A stretch of 64,000 bases of DNA from Beta vulgaris subsp. vulgaris (GCF_026745355.1 NC_079202.1:31299702-31363701); one strand, 5' to 3'. Shown: positions 34,569 through 47,858, numbered from the stretch's first letter. Notes: a model not told the origin generated them from the sequence alone. Numbers and translations: made by a program.

Positions 34569-36390
34569 AAATCAACTAATTGTTAGTTGTAGGAACCCCT
34601 TTTTTCGTGGGTTCCTGTTCTTGACTAGGACTTGATTTGACAACCCATTTCTTGTTTCTTATCTTCACATTTTTGCCAATCATTCAGTTTTTAGTTGACA
34701 TTGATTAATGTAATGACCTACCTTTCCACAGTACATACAAAATTTATCATTAAGTAGGTCAACATATTTCTTGGTCTTGTTCCTTTTCTTGTAGTTTTCA
34801 AAACCAAGACCTTCTTTCTCTTTTGTCTGTGGTTTCTCAATCCACTTAGAACAACCATCGTTTTGCCTCTGTTCCTTGCAACAATAGTTAGTTCCTTCTT
34901 AAGATTACTGATTTGTTCCTTCAAAACAATTTTTTCTTTATTCAAATTTTTAATCTAGATCTGTATCCTTTCAAAGGGGTTGATCTATATCAAAGGAACT
35001 TAGAACAGGGACAAATTCCTTAAGTGTGAAATTCTAAACTTATTAGATAATTTTCATTTTTCACACTTTCATAATATTCTTTGATTTTTAAGTTTTTGTC
35101 AAACAAATCAAAGAATCTAGTTTCAACATCTGTTCTCATTTTCTTAAGCCATTCTATGTGTTCTTTGCAGACTTTAAGAGCTTGTTTACTTTGTTCACTT
35201 TTTCACGTTCATCTCTACATTCAAGAATTGCATCATAAAGAAGATCATATATTTCAGGCCTAGTTTTCAATCTAAGTCTGACTCAAGTCCATGTTGCTTA
35301 CCTAACATTTTTCTTCTCTTCTTTTTCATCAATGTTTGCCATGAGGCAAAGATTGTGTTCTGTTTTCTTCAGTTGTTGTTCTCTTCTCTTCCGTCTCTGA
35401 ATCCCCCAAACTTTTGGCCTTAGAGAAGGTGCCTTTGATTCTTGTTCCTTTCAGCAAAGCGTTCCTTTTCCTTTCTTTGGTTTTATCATTTTCCCAAAGT
35501 GGACATTCCTTGATGAAGTGATCTGTACTCCACATTTATGACAAGCAGCTTTGTTAGAAAATTTTTAGTCTTACCTTTAAGTTCCTTCTTCATGTTCCTG
35601 TACATCTTTCGAAATTTTCGAACCATGAGAGGCTGCTTCTCTTCTTCTGAGTCAAGTCATCTTCATCATCTGCTTTGAGAGCAATGGATTTGATTTGGAG
35701 CTTTCACCATACTCAGTTCAAGGTAAGCTCATGAGTCATAAGTGACCCAGCCAGCTGTTCAATTGAACTTAGTGAAGTCTTTTGTTTCTTGTAAAGCAAT
35801 GACTTTAGCCATCCATCTGTCCTTAGGAAGACTCCTAAGAACCTTTCAAACCTGTTCCTCTGATGAAATAAATTTTCCAGAGAAGCTAACTCATTAATAA
35901 TGTTAGTAAAACGAGTAAACATCTCTGAATCTTTCCTTATTTTCATGAGAACATTCATATTGATTCATAAGTAAATCAATTTTGATCTTTTGACTTCATT
36001 AGTTCCTTCGTGGGTTACTTCTAGTAAATCCCATATTTGCTTTGGGATTTGCATCCCATGATCCTATTATGTTCATGGGTCCAAGTCCACAATGCAACAA
36101 TTTAAAGCCATGGCATTTACTTCCATTTTTTCAAAATCAGTTTGTCATATCAGAAGGGTTTAGATTACCTCATTTTTGTCATTGTAGTTGTGACTCGAAA
36201 TCACCAACTTCAATGACTCTCCATACCTGTAGTTTTCAGCTTTGATGAATATCTCCATCGGTTCTTCCAATAGGTAGAACTTCCCATTGAACATGGAGGC
36301 CTTTGGTAGAGTAATCCTTCTCAAGTTTCTCGGTGGTATTCATTGTTCCTTGGATCTTTTTCTCAATGGGTTTCCTATCTTCGTGAGTTC
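34569..36390 (-). pseudogene. Copia Gag of the SIRE-like element, degenerate
   Basis: Between the primer site and the protease several frame pieces read as SIRE-type gag. At about 36160-36300 a frame gives MFNGKF-like and AENYR-like sequence; 35713-35958 reads MNVLMKIRKDSEMFTRFTNI and LLYKKQKTSLSSIEQLAGSL; a first zinc-knuckle relic lies near 35500-35560 (CHKCG...FIKECP across a frameshift); and a second knuckle, CMYCGKVGHYINQC, lies near 34690-34745. A long polar, coiled stretch separates the two, as in SIRE elements. Confidence 0.82.
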
Positions 36391-36392
36391 TA

Positions 36393-36404
36393 GCTCTGAT
36401 ACCA
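36393..36404 (-). promoter_or_regulatory. Primer-binding site (initiator Met tRNA), SIRE-like element
   Basis: On the minus strand TGGTATCAGAGC, a full match to the common plant primer site, two bases inside the 5' LTR. Confidence 0.93.
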
Positions 36405-36406
36405 AT

Positions 36407-37749
36407 TGTTATTTCCTAGGAACACTAAAGAGGGGGGTGAATTGTAGTGTAAAAATAAAGCTTTTTGCGGAAATTAAAACTTAAACAAATAAACAAGCTA
36501 AAGGAACACAAGGGATTTTTACGAGGAAAAACTTCTTGGGCCCAACAAGAAGAAACAACCTCGACCACTAGGGATTTTAAACTCAACTCTTTCACTAATT
36601 AGGCCAAACAACTTTGTTACAACCTAATTCTAACTCGAGCCACACCTTGAGTTCCTAAACTCAAGTTCCTGAGCCACTGTTCCCTTAACAGCAGTTCCTC
36701 TCAACTTCACTCGAAGTTTTCTCACTCTACTAGCTTTACTCAAAGCTTCTTCTTACAGAACTTCACTCAAAGTCCCTTACCCCAAAAACCAAAATACAAT
36801 TGATCAAATAAGCTTAGTGGAATTAGAGTAAGAAAGAAGAACAAATGGCTATTATGAGAGAATGAAGGCACTGACTGTTTAATTAGTTAAACTCACTAAA
36901 TCACTTAGTCAGACACAATATGGAACTTAATTAGACATTAATATTTATAGTGTTAGTAATTTAGAACGTGGGAATTAAAACATGTATTTGTGAAAAAACA
37001 TTATCCCATGATGTTCATTACCCCAAGGAACACGTTCCTCACACACCCCATGATCACTGTTAGACGTGGGAGTGTTTTTAGTTACTGCTCCTCAATTATA
37101 GCAACCACTTTAAGCATTACTCAAAAATCTGGTTAATTAAAAATATTTATTAATTATTAAATCTGAAATTAAATCATTTTAATAAAAATATTATCTTTAA
37201 ATTACTTCCGTAAAAACCGAATAATATTTTTATTATCTTTTGAAAAATAAAATCTTTTTCTTAAAAAGATTTTCCATAAAATCATATTTTTCCTTAAATA
37301 AAAAGGTTACCTACATTCTAGGCATAATTTTTCTCAACTGCCATCAATGTACCGTTGTAATGCTTCAACCTAATTCTAGTTCCTTTTAATTGTTAGTTCC
37401 TTTAACTCATAATGTTAGTGTCAATTCGTCTGTTCCTTACCAAGGAACAAACTATCATTCTCAAATAAAAGCTGCCACAGTTCCTTACCATCTTTACTCG
37501 TTCCTTTACAATGGAACTAGAAATAAAAAAAGTCTCGCTTTATTCTTCTTGCTCCAATGCTGCTCCAGTATCAAATAGGGAAACATCTTCACTTAGTCTT
37601 CAAAATCCAAACTTGATTTCTTCCTAGATTTAGTATTCTTTATGTTCCTTTCAATGATACCTTGAAATTCACTCACTTACATAACTCGTTAGTCCAGTAC
37701 TTAGTTGGCATCTTTGTTCCTTTGTCATCATCAAAACTAGGGTTCAACA
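36407..37749 (-). repeat. 5' LTR of the SIRE-like element
   Basis: TG...CA termini with the same ends as 24503-25904. It is followed by the right target duplication GAGGC at 37750-37754. Confidence 0.94.
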
Positions 37750-37754
37750 GAGGC

Positions 37755-38300
37755 TATTTGAGTGAATTGTTCAGTGTTTTTAAACTGGGACAAATTTATT
37801 CTTGCATTACAAAGTTGTTGCCTATCTCTTGAGTGAATTGTTTATAATTTTTGAATATATAGTGGGTTTCCTATGCCTTCAATCCCATGGCATCTATAAT
37901 ATTGAGCAACAACAACAAATATAAAAAAGAAACTACTACCTGACTACCCGACAATAGGAGGAAAGCCAGCTGGCTCTTATAGCAACATCCATGATTTTCG
38001 ATCCCGTCTTTCACAGACTTCAACTTGAAACAAAACTAAACCAAATAATTTGTAATTCAAAAGTAAATGCAACGTGAACACAGAATTAAACCCTACAACT
38101 TCAACTTGAATTCAAAATTATATCTTGATTATGCAAAATTGAACTTCGAACTAATCCCTACAATTTCAATTAAATATATACATAGCAACAATGAATCGAA
38201 TATGGGAAGCATTTACCTTTTGATATGTAGTCCTAATAGCATAAAACCCAGCAAGATACCACCCAAACAATCTCCTCCAGTAAAAATAAAAATAGAACAC
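37755..38300. other. Unassigned AT-rich DNA
   Basis: Right flank of the copia element. No supported gene. A short CAA-repeat stretch near 37906 and a possible degenerate coding phrase near 37965-38030 were not identifiable. Confidence 0.45.
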
Positions 38301-38758
38301 TCTAAATAACAAGATTCAGATACAATGAATAAGAAGAAGATGAGCCGCAGCGGCGCTAAGGAGGATGACGAGCGATGGCGGGCGATGAGGGTTGATGGTA
38401 TCTGGTGCTCGATAAGAGATAGCGACCCACATTTTATTTTTTTTACGTCGTTGATTGTGGTCGATGTTCAAGTTAGTAGCTGGTATTCATGGATGAGGAT
38501 TTCATGAGAGATAAGAAGGTGAGAGAAGGAAATGAGAGGGTGAAAGGAGAATAGAGGACATGTGAGGGCTTAAAATAAAGCTAACTGATTCGGTGGGCCT
38601 AAAACTAGATCGGTTAATAAAAATTGATCTGGTTTTTAGGTGGAACAGATTAGTTTTTTCATCTTATCATTTGCGCGAAAAAAATACTGAACTATTGGAT
38701 CTAGTTTTGGATAACTGGATCCGTTCTTTTATCTCTTATACGGTTTTTTCCACTAGTG
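38300..38758. mobile_element. Truncated CACTA element end
   Basis: Ends TTTTTTCCACTAGTG at 38758, i.e. CACTAGTGGAAAAAAC on the other strand, the same first 12 bases as the element at 1607. Short subterminal motifs (GATCGGTT, GATCTGG, GGATCTAG, GGATCCG) repeat over about 38600-38730. The opposite end was not found, so the left limit given is only the start of compositionally similar sequence. Confidence 0.55.
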
Positions 38759-38764
38759 AATGTT

Positions 38765-40265
38765 TGATTAGACTAATAACTAAACTAGAAGCAAGTAATA
38801 ACAAGATTATGGTTTAATCAATAAATAAAAATCAAGAGCGTACCTTCGGTCTACCATGCTTATCCTAATCTAAGGATATAAATCAATTCAATAAAAAATA
38901 AATTAGAGGGTGAGTAATTAAAGGAATGGTTAATGCTTCAGTCAGGTATTAACACCTCCGATTTAACCTCTGCAGTACGATCGCACACATATTTAGAATT
39001 TCCAATTGTAATGAAGCCTTTGAGAATATGATCTTTCAATTCTAATTACTCTTATTGTCCAATTAAAAGAATCAAACTATTAAAACTTATCAATTGGAAT
39101 TACTCAGAACCCTAATTTATAAATCAATCAATTTCAAAGTATAAAAATCATGGTATAAACATGTCTTTCCTCACTTTACCCTAGAAAAGAGACTACTCGC
39201 TCGTTATTGAAATAACAAAAGCAAAATCAATAATTAACCTAGAATTCATGTGTTGAGAAATAATGGAAACAATAGTAATAATCAACCAGAAAGAAGAAAA
39301 CAATGAAAAATACATTTAATTTAGAACTTGAATTCATGGACGAGAGCAAAAACTAGGGTTTCAAGAAAAAAAAGGAAGAGGAAAATGTAATACTAGGGTT
39401 CTATAGGAATAATAAGCATGAGAAAAAATAAAATAAATTCCTCTTTTATATTTTCCTCCAATCCAAACTCTAAATAAGTGAAAGAAAACAAAATAGGAAA
39501 ATAAACTAATAAAGAAAGTTTCATGATTGGTCGATGGATTTTAATGATACACAACAACAAACGGCCAAACGCACATGAAAATTCAAACAAGGGGTTGCCT
39601 TGCATGCACAAAGTCTGGTCAGACACGCCATTGGCTGCTGGTAGGCTAGTGGACCAGGCAACAGCTTGACGACGCAAAGAGTAGCAACCCATTAGGCGCT
39701 AGACTTATGGCAGCTTCCTGGGTCAACTTCTGAGGGTAATTTCTTGAGCTCTATGTGTCTTCTATGGGCTTGTGACATATCGTTGTGAAGCACTTGAAGT
39801 CTAGTTTCTAATGCAACTTGAATCACTTCGATATGATCTACAAAATTCGAGTTATAATCAAAAGAGTGAACATATGTCGTTTCTTATCACTTTGGAACTA
39901 ATGTATTTCTTCGTTTTCAACTCACATTCACTCTCGAAAGATATGTCGGGATACTCAGGGAAGCTACTTCACTTAATATGATTGTAAGGATCAAGAAAAG
40001 CATCCAAGAGCATAAATTTATAGATGTAAAACCGCCATTCATCAACTTCCATTGCAAGAATTATCCAATCCATCCAAAATTGCTTCGAAAGCGTCCAAAT
40101 AGCTATAAAACTACCTGAAATATTAAGAAAACCGCAAACGAAGCATAATAAGCACAAAATAGATAATTAATGCTAATAGCACCTAAAATGCAACTATATG
40201 AACTAATATGCTCTAATAATGCAACCTAAATGTGATTAAAAACTCTATATAAAAATGATTTATCA
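38765..40265. mobile_element. Probable solo LTR (~1.5 kb), Ty3/gypsy Athila-like
   Basis: Ends TGATTAGACTAAT at 38765 and ATGATTTATCA at 40265; on the minus strand it would start TGATAAATCATTT. The flanks are ATGTT (38760-38764) and ATGTG (40266-40270), a 5-bp duplication with one mismatch. The start TGATAA is frequent in Athila/Tat LTRs. No internal coding. If correct, it inserted a few bases from the CACTA end at 38758. Confidence is moderate because the duplication is imperfect. Confidence 0.55.
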
Positions 40266-40800
40266 ATGTGTTTGGCAATGGAGCAAACAAAGGAACGTTA
40301 TTACAAGTAGAAGAAAATGAAATTCTCTAAAGATAGAGGAAGTGAACAGTAGTCTAAATAAGAGAGATGGAAATAAAAAAAAAAGGAGTTGGCAGATGAG
40401 AGAGATATAGTGGGAAAACAGAGAAACATAGAAGAAAGATGAGGGAACTGTAATTCATGCGTTGGGCTTGAGTATAAAATTATAAATGAGCATATTGGAC
40501 TCTGTCTGACAATCAATTGAATGTCAAACAATCTTATACAAGGATTGGAATTATCTTACAAAAATATAATTATAGAAGTTTAATAAAATATGAAAATAAG
40601 CAAAAAAGGATAAGAGGTTGGCAAAGCAACTTCCTTATTGATGTGCTATTTCCTTGCAGCAAAACAAACTACAATTTTTTTTTGGTAAAAGTTGTAGTTT
40701 AATTACCCTCAAACATTTAGGAAAAATTTTTTTTGTTATCAAACATAGTTGGATATAAAAGTCAGTAAAACTAAAGCCCATAAATAAAAAAGGGACCAGT
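40266..40800. other. Unassigned AT-rich DNA
   Basis: No gene or repeat boundary recognised. Confidence 0.4.
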
Positions 40801-40812
40801 TTCTCCTCTGTT

Positions 40813-41225
40813 ATGGCTGGTGTCATCATCCGCACCCACGAAGGGAAGACAACCAAACCATCCACCTAAAAATAGGAAAAATTAAAACCTACATAGCGAA
40901 AGATGCTCTTCTCAAACAAGTAATTCTACTTGCTAAAAAAACGGATACATAATATTATCATTGAGGGAGACAATCTTCTAGCTACCAAAACACTTCAATG
41001 ACTCTAGGAAGCCGTGTGGCAAATTGCAAACATCATAGCAAATTTACAAATGTTACTCAAATGACAACTAGAATATTAAGCACACGTAAACAGAGCAGCA
41101 GATTGGATATATAGCCAACATCGATCATTTAGTTGATTCACAATTTTATATTGAACCAGAAATGATTATGCTTTATACTTCATCCTTGTAAACAATGCAT
41201 TAAGAATACCCCTCGTCGAAGGGCT
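40813..41225 (+). pseudogene. RNase H-like (reverse-transcriptase-like, RVT_3) pseudogene
   Basis: Pieces in shifting plus-strand frames read MAGVIIRTHEGK, then KTYIAKDALLKQVILLAKKT, IIIEGDNLLATKTL, WQIANIIANLQMLL, AHVNRAADWIYSQHRSF and LVNNALRIPLVEG. The order (G-V-I-R-D-x-x-G; A-L-x-x-G-L-x-L-A; I-E-x-D-S; H-x-x-R-x-x-N-x-A-A-D-x-x-A) is that of the RNase H domain seen in plant LINE-type elements and in related nuclear RNase H-like proteins. Stops and at least three frame changes make it non-functional. I cannot say whether it came from a LINE or from a host gene. Confidence 0.65.
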
Positions 41226-41229
41226 TCCT

Positions 41230-44200
41230 AAAATAATTTTTCTAACCTTATTAAAAAATTTAAATAAAAAATTAACTAACTCGTAACATATCTAAATTTT
41301 CAATAATATAGCACTTGATAATAATTCAACACCTTATCAGCTAAGACTACGTAACCTAATATATATCAATATCATTACAAGACACACTCAAAATATACAT
41401 GTTTCTAAATCAACTAACTCATACCATAAGTTCAATTTTTCCTCACCCTTCTTATTTCAAAACACTTTTTGACTTTTTATAATTCAGATCAACTATATAT
41501 ATATATTTACGTATTTCTATCTTGGATTGTTCAAAAAAATTTGACCTGATTGATCTGATCCTGTACGTGTATTTTTGTTGCATATCTAACTACGTCATTA
41601 TGAATGTCTTATTTTGAAAATGTATTGAAATAAAGAAGCTGTCAACAAGTCTTTAAAGGACGACTCATAAATTTCATTGGATTCTGGAAAATCATAGGGA
41701 CAACTTAGTAACTTATCCACTGCAGATTTCCCGTCATTACTTCATAAATGGTCAATGAACCAAAAATTGAGTTCGAGGATTAGGGTATAAATATGATCAT
41801 GATTCAAGTTTGCCCGTTATTGGTCTATACTTAATATTATACATGTCTAATATTAGGCAATTAAAGAACCAAGCAATATGTTTAAGCATTCTAAAACTTA
41901 ATCAATATTGATTGGTTCGTTAAACACATAAAAGACTAATTTTTGGTGACATGTTACTTAAGCAATCAAATTACTAAGAATCTAACAGGTTGTCCAAATT
42001 ATCTGATTTTAATATTGGAACATTTATATATTTAGGTCTTGATTAGCAAAAATAAATATGTGCAATGATGAAAGTATTAAAGCATCTAACATGCATATGA
42101 ATATATAATATATAGAAATAAAAAGAAAAATGAGAAAATTAGAGAAAAATCTACAAGAGAGCATTAATGCCTTTAAAATCTGCATCATGAAAAGTACATT
42201 GTTATCAAAAATAGGAATTAAATTGGAATTGACCCTCAGGAATTATAGCTTTGTTTCTTGGGTCTTATGTAATTAATGATCTGCAAGAGAACCAATCTTG
42301 AAGTTTATAATATGAAATTCGAACGTGTTAATGAAGTTTGAATGTATTTGATTGTGTATTTGAGGCATCTTAGATGTGAAATATTTAGAGAATATGAGCA
42401 ATAATGAGAGTGAAAGTTTGTAGGAAGTGTGTTCAAAATCGAGTGAAAACGAGGTCTATTTATAGAAAAACGAAAGAAATCGCATAAATCTAAGGATATG
42501 TAGCGCGCAGGCTTGTTGACCTTGGTCCGCCGGTGATACGTGGCGCGCGGAGTACATCTGCTCTGTGCTTCTAAGTTTTGCTGATTGTCTCAATGTCGGG
42601 CTTGCACAACATTAGCGTGACAGATGCATTTCGGCGCGCAAACCACATCAAAGGTCAGGTTGGATCGGTTTTGTTATTTGTCCAATCTTTAAAAGATTCT
42701 TTTTATCCTCATTAAATATTATCTTTGGGAGTCGAAAAATAGGTGTCTTAAGGAATAAAAATATGATTTTCATAATATCTTTAAATTTAGAAGATACTTA
42801 TTAAAATATAATTAATGATCAAGAATAATTAATATTTATTAAAAAATACAATTAGTTACTAGGAATAACTAATTAAGCTTTTTCAAAAACGTGCTTTAAA
42901 TGCAATTAATTATCATGAATAGTTAGTTGGGCTTTTAAACTAGACTTAGATTAAATAAATAGGCTTTAAGTTCCTAAAACGATTTCGGGTTTAGCTTGTC
43001 AGATTGCTTTTCCATTGGACCAGATCAATTAGGAGACAAAATGTTTCATCACTGGGTGCTAAATGATGAGACATGATTATGTTTCTACAGATCCACGATC
43101 TACTCAATTTGATTCGAAATTCCGAATAACGATCTGAATTTTGAGGTTTAAGATATTTTGGATCGGGTACGGATCGAAAAAATAAAATATTTTGAGGTAA
43201 ATTAAATATTCGTATGTTTTTTGAAATACTGAATCTTTCGTTCATTTTTTGAAGAAAGCTGCAACTTTCTGAAATAACTCACTCAAACTAAAAATCCTAA
43301 CCTACCCCCCCTAACCCAAGCATTGCTGCACAATTACCCACTTCCCTAATTCACCGTCCATTCACCCAGTCAGATGCAACCTCTTCACATGACGACAACT
43401 AGCCCATACCAACCCACCAACCAATCGGCCACCAATAACTCACTCCTCTTGGCAAATGGCGCGCCATCACTAGTCCTCCTTATTCTTTGCAATCCTCTTC
43501 ATTCTTTCTCTCGTGGAGCATCTGCCACCATAAGCTAACTGGCCACCATCAAAGCAACTATATGATTATGGTCTTCGACTCAACTCTTCTCTCCTCCTCT
43601 TCTTAAGTTTATTTTTCTTTAAATACTTGTTTATGAGTTGGGTTGGCAATTTTTTTTCATTAGAGAAATTAATTTGAAGGTATGATGTTTACCAAATAAA
43701 TTTCTATTTTTTTCCTTTTTATTTTAAATGTTAATTAGAGTGAAAGATTACGATTGACATTTCTTGAACTTCATTTTTGTTAATTGGAGTTAGTTGATAT
43801 GATGTTTACTATCTTGAACTTCTAATTGTTAATTGGAGATAGTTGAAATGATGTTCAACTGAGTGAATTTGATCTAAGCAAAAAAAAAAAAAAAAAACAG
43901 ATTGAATAATTTGAATTTTCGATCCTAAATTTTTTAATATGCAAAGTTGCTGAATATCCAAAATTTTCGGTGAATTTTCTCCAATCCAAAATTTATAATT
44001 ACATCTAATCCAATTACCCAATGAACAAGCATACTTCTATCCTCATATAGCTCTCTAATCATGAGCCAAGATTCAATCATGACCTTAAGCTAGGTGCATT
44101 AAAAGTTTCTACCACTTCACTAGTAACTAGAGCCAACATTCACATTCCATAACATTGAGTTTGATTCCATATAATAATAATAATAATATAATATTATAGG

Positions 44201-44390
44201 ATAATATAATAATCCACTATAATAATTGCAAAGTCTTGTGACCAAATTGTGAGTGTCAACAACTTAAGATCTCGAGCCAACCCTCTTTATATTCCTATAA
44301 ACGAGGAATAATTATATTAATTACTACTACTAATAAAAATGTAAAAAAGTAAATTAAAAAATATAGGGAAAAAAGCGTAACAATCGAGTC
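41230..44390. other. AT-rich intergenic region upstream of EIN2; no gene seen
   Basis: No coding frame is supported across about 3.1 kb. Noted inside: a minus-strand promoter-like block (CTATAAATAG at about 42455-42465, then a CT-rich leader) next to a GC-rich patch (42505-42650) that may be a piece of an unrecognised element; a GATC/CGAA-rich segment at 43085-43245 resembling 61960-62280; a poly-A run near 43880; and ATA repeats near 44170-44200. Confidence 0.5.
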
Positions 44391-45271
44391 AACCGCAAAA
44401 GAAGAAGATTTTCACTTCACTTCTCCAGGACCTCCTCAAGACTCTTTTTAACCTTTTTCTCTCTCCTCAATTCATTTCTTTCATTTTCTCTCTCCTCCAT
44501 TGAAGGATCACTCTTTCTCTCTCTTATTCTTCTCTTTTTTCTTAATCTTTGAAAAACTGTTGCATTTGATATCTATCTTCTGTTTTCTCTGTCCTCTTTC
44601 TGAACTTTTTCTCTTTCTTCACTGAACTCTGTCATTGCAGATTTCTTACCGAAACCCTAATCAGTGGGAAAATCATGCTGATACTGAAATTTAAGGGGAA
44701 AAGAGTTTGAAGATTGAATTGGATAAGTTAATTTGGGGATTTGAAACGGAAGTTAGTTTAACGCTTGCTTCGATTTGGGGATTGAAGTAGTGAGCAGAGG
44801 TTGATACTTATTAGCGCGAGAATTTTTGTTTCAGTCTTTTGCTGAAAAGAGGTGATTTGAGTTCTAGATCGAGGTGAAATTCTTGCGGAAGGAAAATCTT
44901 TAGTCTATCTTGAAATTGGAAGTTTAATCAAGGTATGATTACATTTACGCTAATTTATATGTTTGCTCAAATCAAGAATATACATATATATTTGTATAGT
45001 ATTATTATTTTTCTTGATTGTTAATTTTTGATTAGGTTTTGCTGGAAATTGAATTAATTCGAGATTATATTTGTTTCAAGATTCAATTTTAAATGCGAGG
45101 TTAAGTTGGAAGTTCCAAGGAAATGATTGGGATATGTGTTGACTTCTGCAAATGTGAGTTAGTTGAGCTGGAACAGATCTTTGTGGTTGTTCTAGGTTGT
45201 TCTGGAAGTGATTGTTGCGGAGTTTAGTTGATAATTTGAGTTTAATTTGAGACGGAGTTTAGCTTGTGAAA
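44391..45271 (+). promoter_or_regulatory. EIN2: EIN2 promoter-proximal region and 5' leader
   Basis: A CT-rich stretch (44410-44640, many TCTC runs) is typical of plant 5' leaders. A consensus donor AAG|GTATGATT at 44932/44933 suggests a leader intron; possible acceptors lie near 45195 (TTCTAG) or later. A leader intron is known in Arabidopsis EIN2. Transcription start and exact splice points cannot be set from the sequence alone. Confidence 0.55.
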
Positions 45272-47772
45272 ATGGTGGGTGGAAGTCCACATGATAAGGG
45301 TAGTGCACGGGGCGTTTCGCAGGGGCTTCTTCCTGCTCTAGCTCCAGTTCTTCTTATCTCAATTGGGTATATTGACCCTGGCAAGTGGGCTTCTTGTATC
45401 GATAGTGGCGCTCGATTTGGAGTTGATCTGGCGGCATTTGCATTAGTCTTCAACTTTGTGGCAGTTTTGTGTCATTATTTATCAGCTCGAGTTAGTTTGG
45501 TCAGCGGAAAAAATCTCGCCCAGGTATCTTTTTAAGGCAATGTAATCTGTTCTGCATTCTATTGTTGCTCTTTGTCGTTTTTGGCTAATCGGAATATGCT
45601 TAATTTTTAGCCATTGATTCGATATTAGTTAGTTCTTTAATGACGCTTCATGACTTTCCGTGTTGATCTTTAATAAGATTCGGATTTGAGATTCACTTGT
45701 TATGAAAGTCGTTATCATGACATTGCTTTTTTCTATAATTTAAAAGGGGCTATGTCAAAGTCTTATAGTTTCATAATCCGAATGCTTTGTTTTAGACTAT
45801 ATTGAAAAAAGAAATTATGTGCGGAAACGGAAAGAAATGGGCCTACATTTACTTAACTGCTTGTTTCAAGTTTTACTCTTGCATAAATGTTTTTGATCTT
45901 GATTTGTTACCTTTGCTGTACATGATGCTGAAGATTTGCAGCGAAGAGTATGACAAACTCACGTGTTTTTTTCTGGGAATTCAAGTCGAGCTGTCAGCCA
46001 TTGCTTTGGATCTTACTATGGTACATGAGTTTCCCATTGTGCTATAGAACATGATCATGCTGCAGGACCCTTCTTTATGATTGACTGTATTTTTTATGGA
46101 ACGTGTTCTTGTCTTTCCTGTTCTAGATTATTGGCATGGCGCATGGACTCAACATGATTTTTGGCTTGGATTTGTTCACTTGTATCCTTTTGACTGCACT
46201 AAATGTCGTGCTATATCCACTTTTTTCCACCCTGCTGGTGAGTTTCTCTACTTATGTGTCATTCTGGCTGGAGCTCAAGATGTGGTATCTTTTGATTTTA
46301 GTTTCCATTGCCAATCTTTCTTTCTTTCAGGAAAATACCAAAGTGAAGTTCCTGGTAGTTTGTGTGGCAGGAATAACATTTGCTTGCTATGTGCTTGGGA
46401 TGCTACTCAGTCTACCTGAGTTTCCGGTTCCTTCAAATAGTTTGTTATCAAAGTTGAGTGGTGAGAGTGCTTTTGCTTTGATGGGTCTACTTGGAGCGAA
46501 TGTCATGCCTCACAATTTTTACCTCCATTCTTCCATTGTACAGGTACTTTAGTGTTGACTTGGTCAAGTTATCAAGTATCGTAATTTATACTTATATTCT
46601 TTATTAATTGCAACATATACTACTTTAGATAATTTCATAGTAATTGCAACAATTCTTCTTGTATTAAAAGCTAGTCAAATGGACTGAATCGTCCTTCCTA
46701 AATCTAACTAAAAGTCTCATCAATTACCCACCCACATGGGTACTTTTTACTACCCCGCCATCTTTTGTATATACTTAAAAACTGAGCGGAACCATCATTT
46801 GAAATCAATAAAGAACGGAGAAAGTATATGATTTGAGTGTTCCTTCTATGACTTTTCCTTGACCGTTTTTGAGGTGGGGTCAGAAATCAGTTTATGATCG
46901 GTGGCATTCTTGTGACTGTCAGTTTTTGCACTATAGAGAAGTTAATGCTCATTCATTTAAGCTCAATATGAAAGCTTGAATGCGGAGTATTAATATTTAT
47001 TTATCGTGAGACATGTGATGAGGATTATTCACAATCTCTTGATCTATATGACAAAGAAAGTCACTGTCCTTTGGCCGCTGTGATTACTTTTACGCAGATG
47101 CTCTATGAATTATGACAACAACTAGTGGTGTTATTTAATTTTCTTTGGGATATGGTTTTTTAGCTTTAGGAGCTAAAGGTACAGAGTTTAATTTATGCTG
47201 GAAGTGATTAGAGAACTGTATATAATTTTATTCCTTTTGTGCCCAAAATGCGGTGAAAATTCTAATATTTAGCATTTTCTAGAATGTGGCTAGAATTGCA
47301 TTTGAAATTTCAATCAACATGAGATATGTTGGTGGTCTTGCTGATCAATTAAAAAAAAGTGCTATCAGTAATAGTTTTTCACCCATTTCAATGTCTAAAG
47401 AAGCTTTTGGGACAGAGGGAGTATAGGAGTACAGGCTTTGTGGTTTTCTCTAGTAATTGATATCCTTTATAGAGATCTAGAAGGCAGAGTGACTCCATGC
47501 TTTCATGGTTTGTCTTTCTTGTACTTCCTCTATTTTTTTAGTTGCCACACTTCTTGTTTTCACACTATTGAATGCATTATTTTGATCAGTAATATCTTTA
47601 ATGACGCACAACGAAAAATTATAAGAAGTTGATATTATGAAAATATGAATTAAGATGAATCAAACAAGATTCCACTTGTCTATATTATTTCTTATACATA
47701 ATAACATATGGGACAAGATTAGTTGATGAATAGTGGTCACTGTTCAAGTGTAGCAACTAAAAAAAATGCTGG

Positions 47773-47858
<86 letters not shown>

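Larger units (their letters stand above)
24503..37749 (-). mobile_element. Full-length Ty1/copia element, SIRE/Maximus-like (13.2 kb)
   Basis: Two LTRs (24503-25904 and 36407-37749) are flanked by an exact 5-bp target duplication GAGGC (24498-24502 and 37750-37754). On the minus strand: 5' LTR, primer site, gag with zinc knuckles, protease, integrase, RT, RNase H (the copia order), a long extra region with its own ORF, a polypurine tract and the 3' LTR. The large size and the extra 3' ORF fit the SIRE/Maximus lineage. A 2.5-kb solo LTR sits in the extra ORF. The LTRs differ by several indels (1402 and 1343 bp) and scattered substitutions, and all coding parts are frameshifted, so the element is old enough to be dead. 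Confidence 0.95.

Noticed and set aside
38067..38309. 80-residue AT-rich open frame
   Set aside because: No homology, codon pattern typical of random AT-rich sequence.
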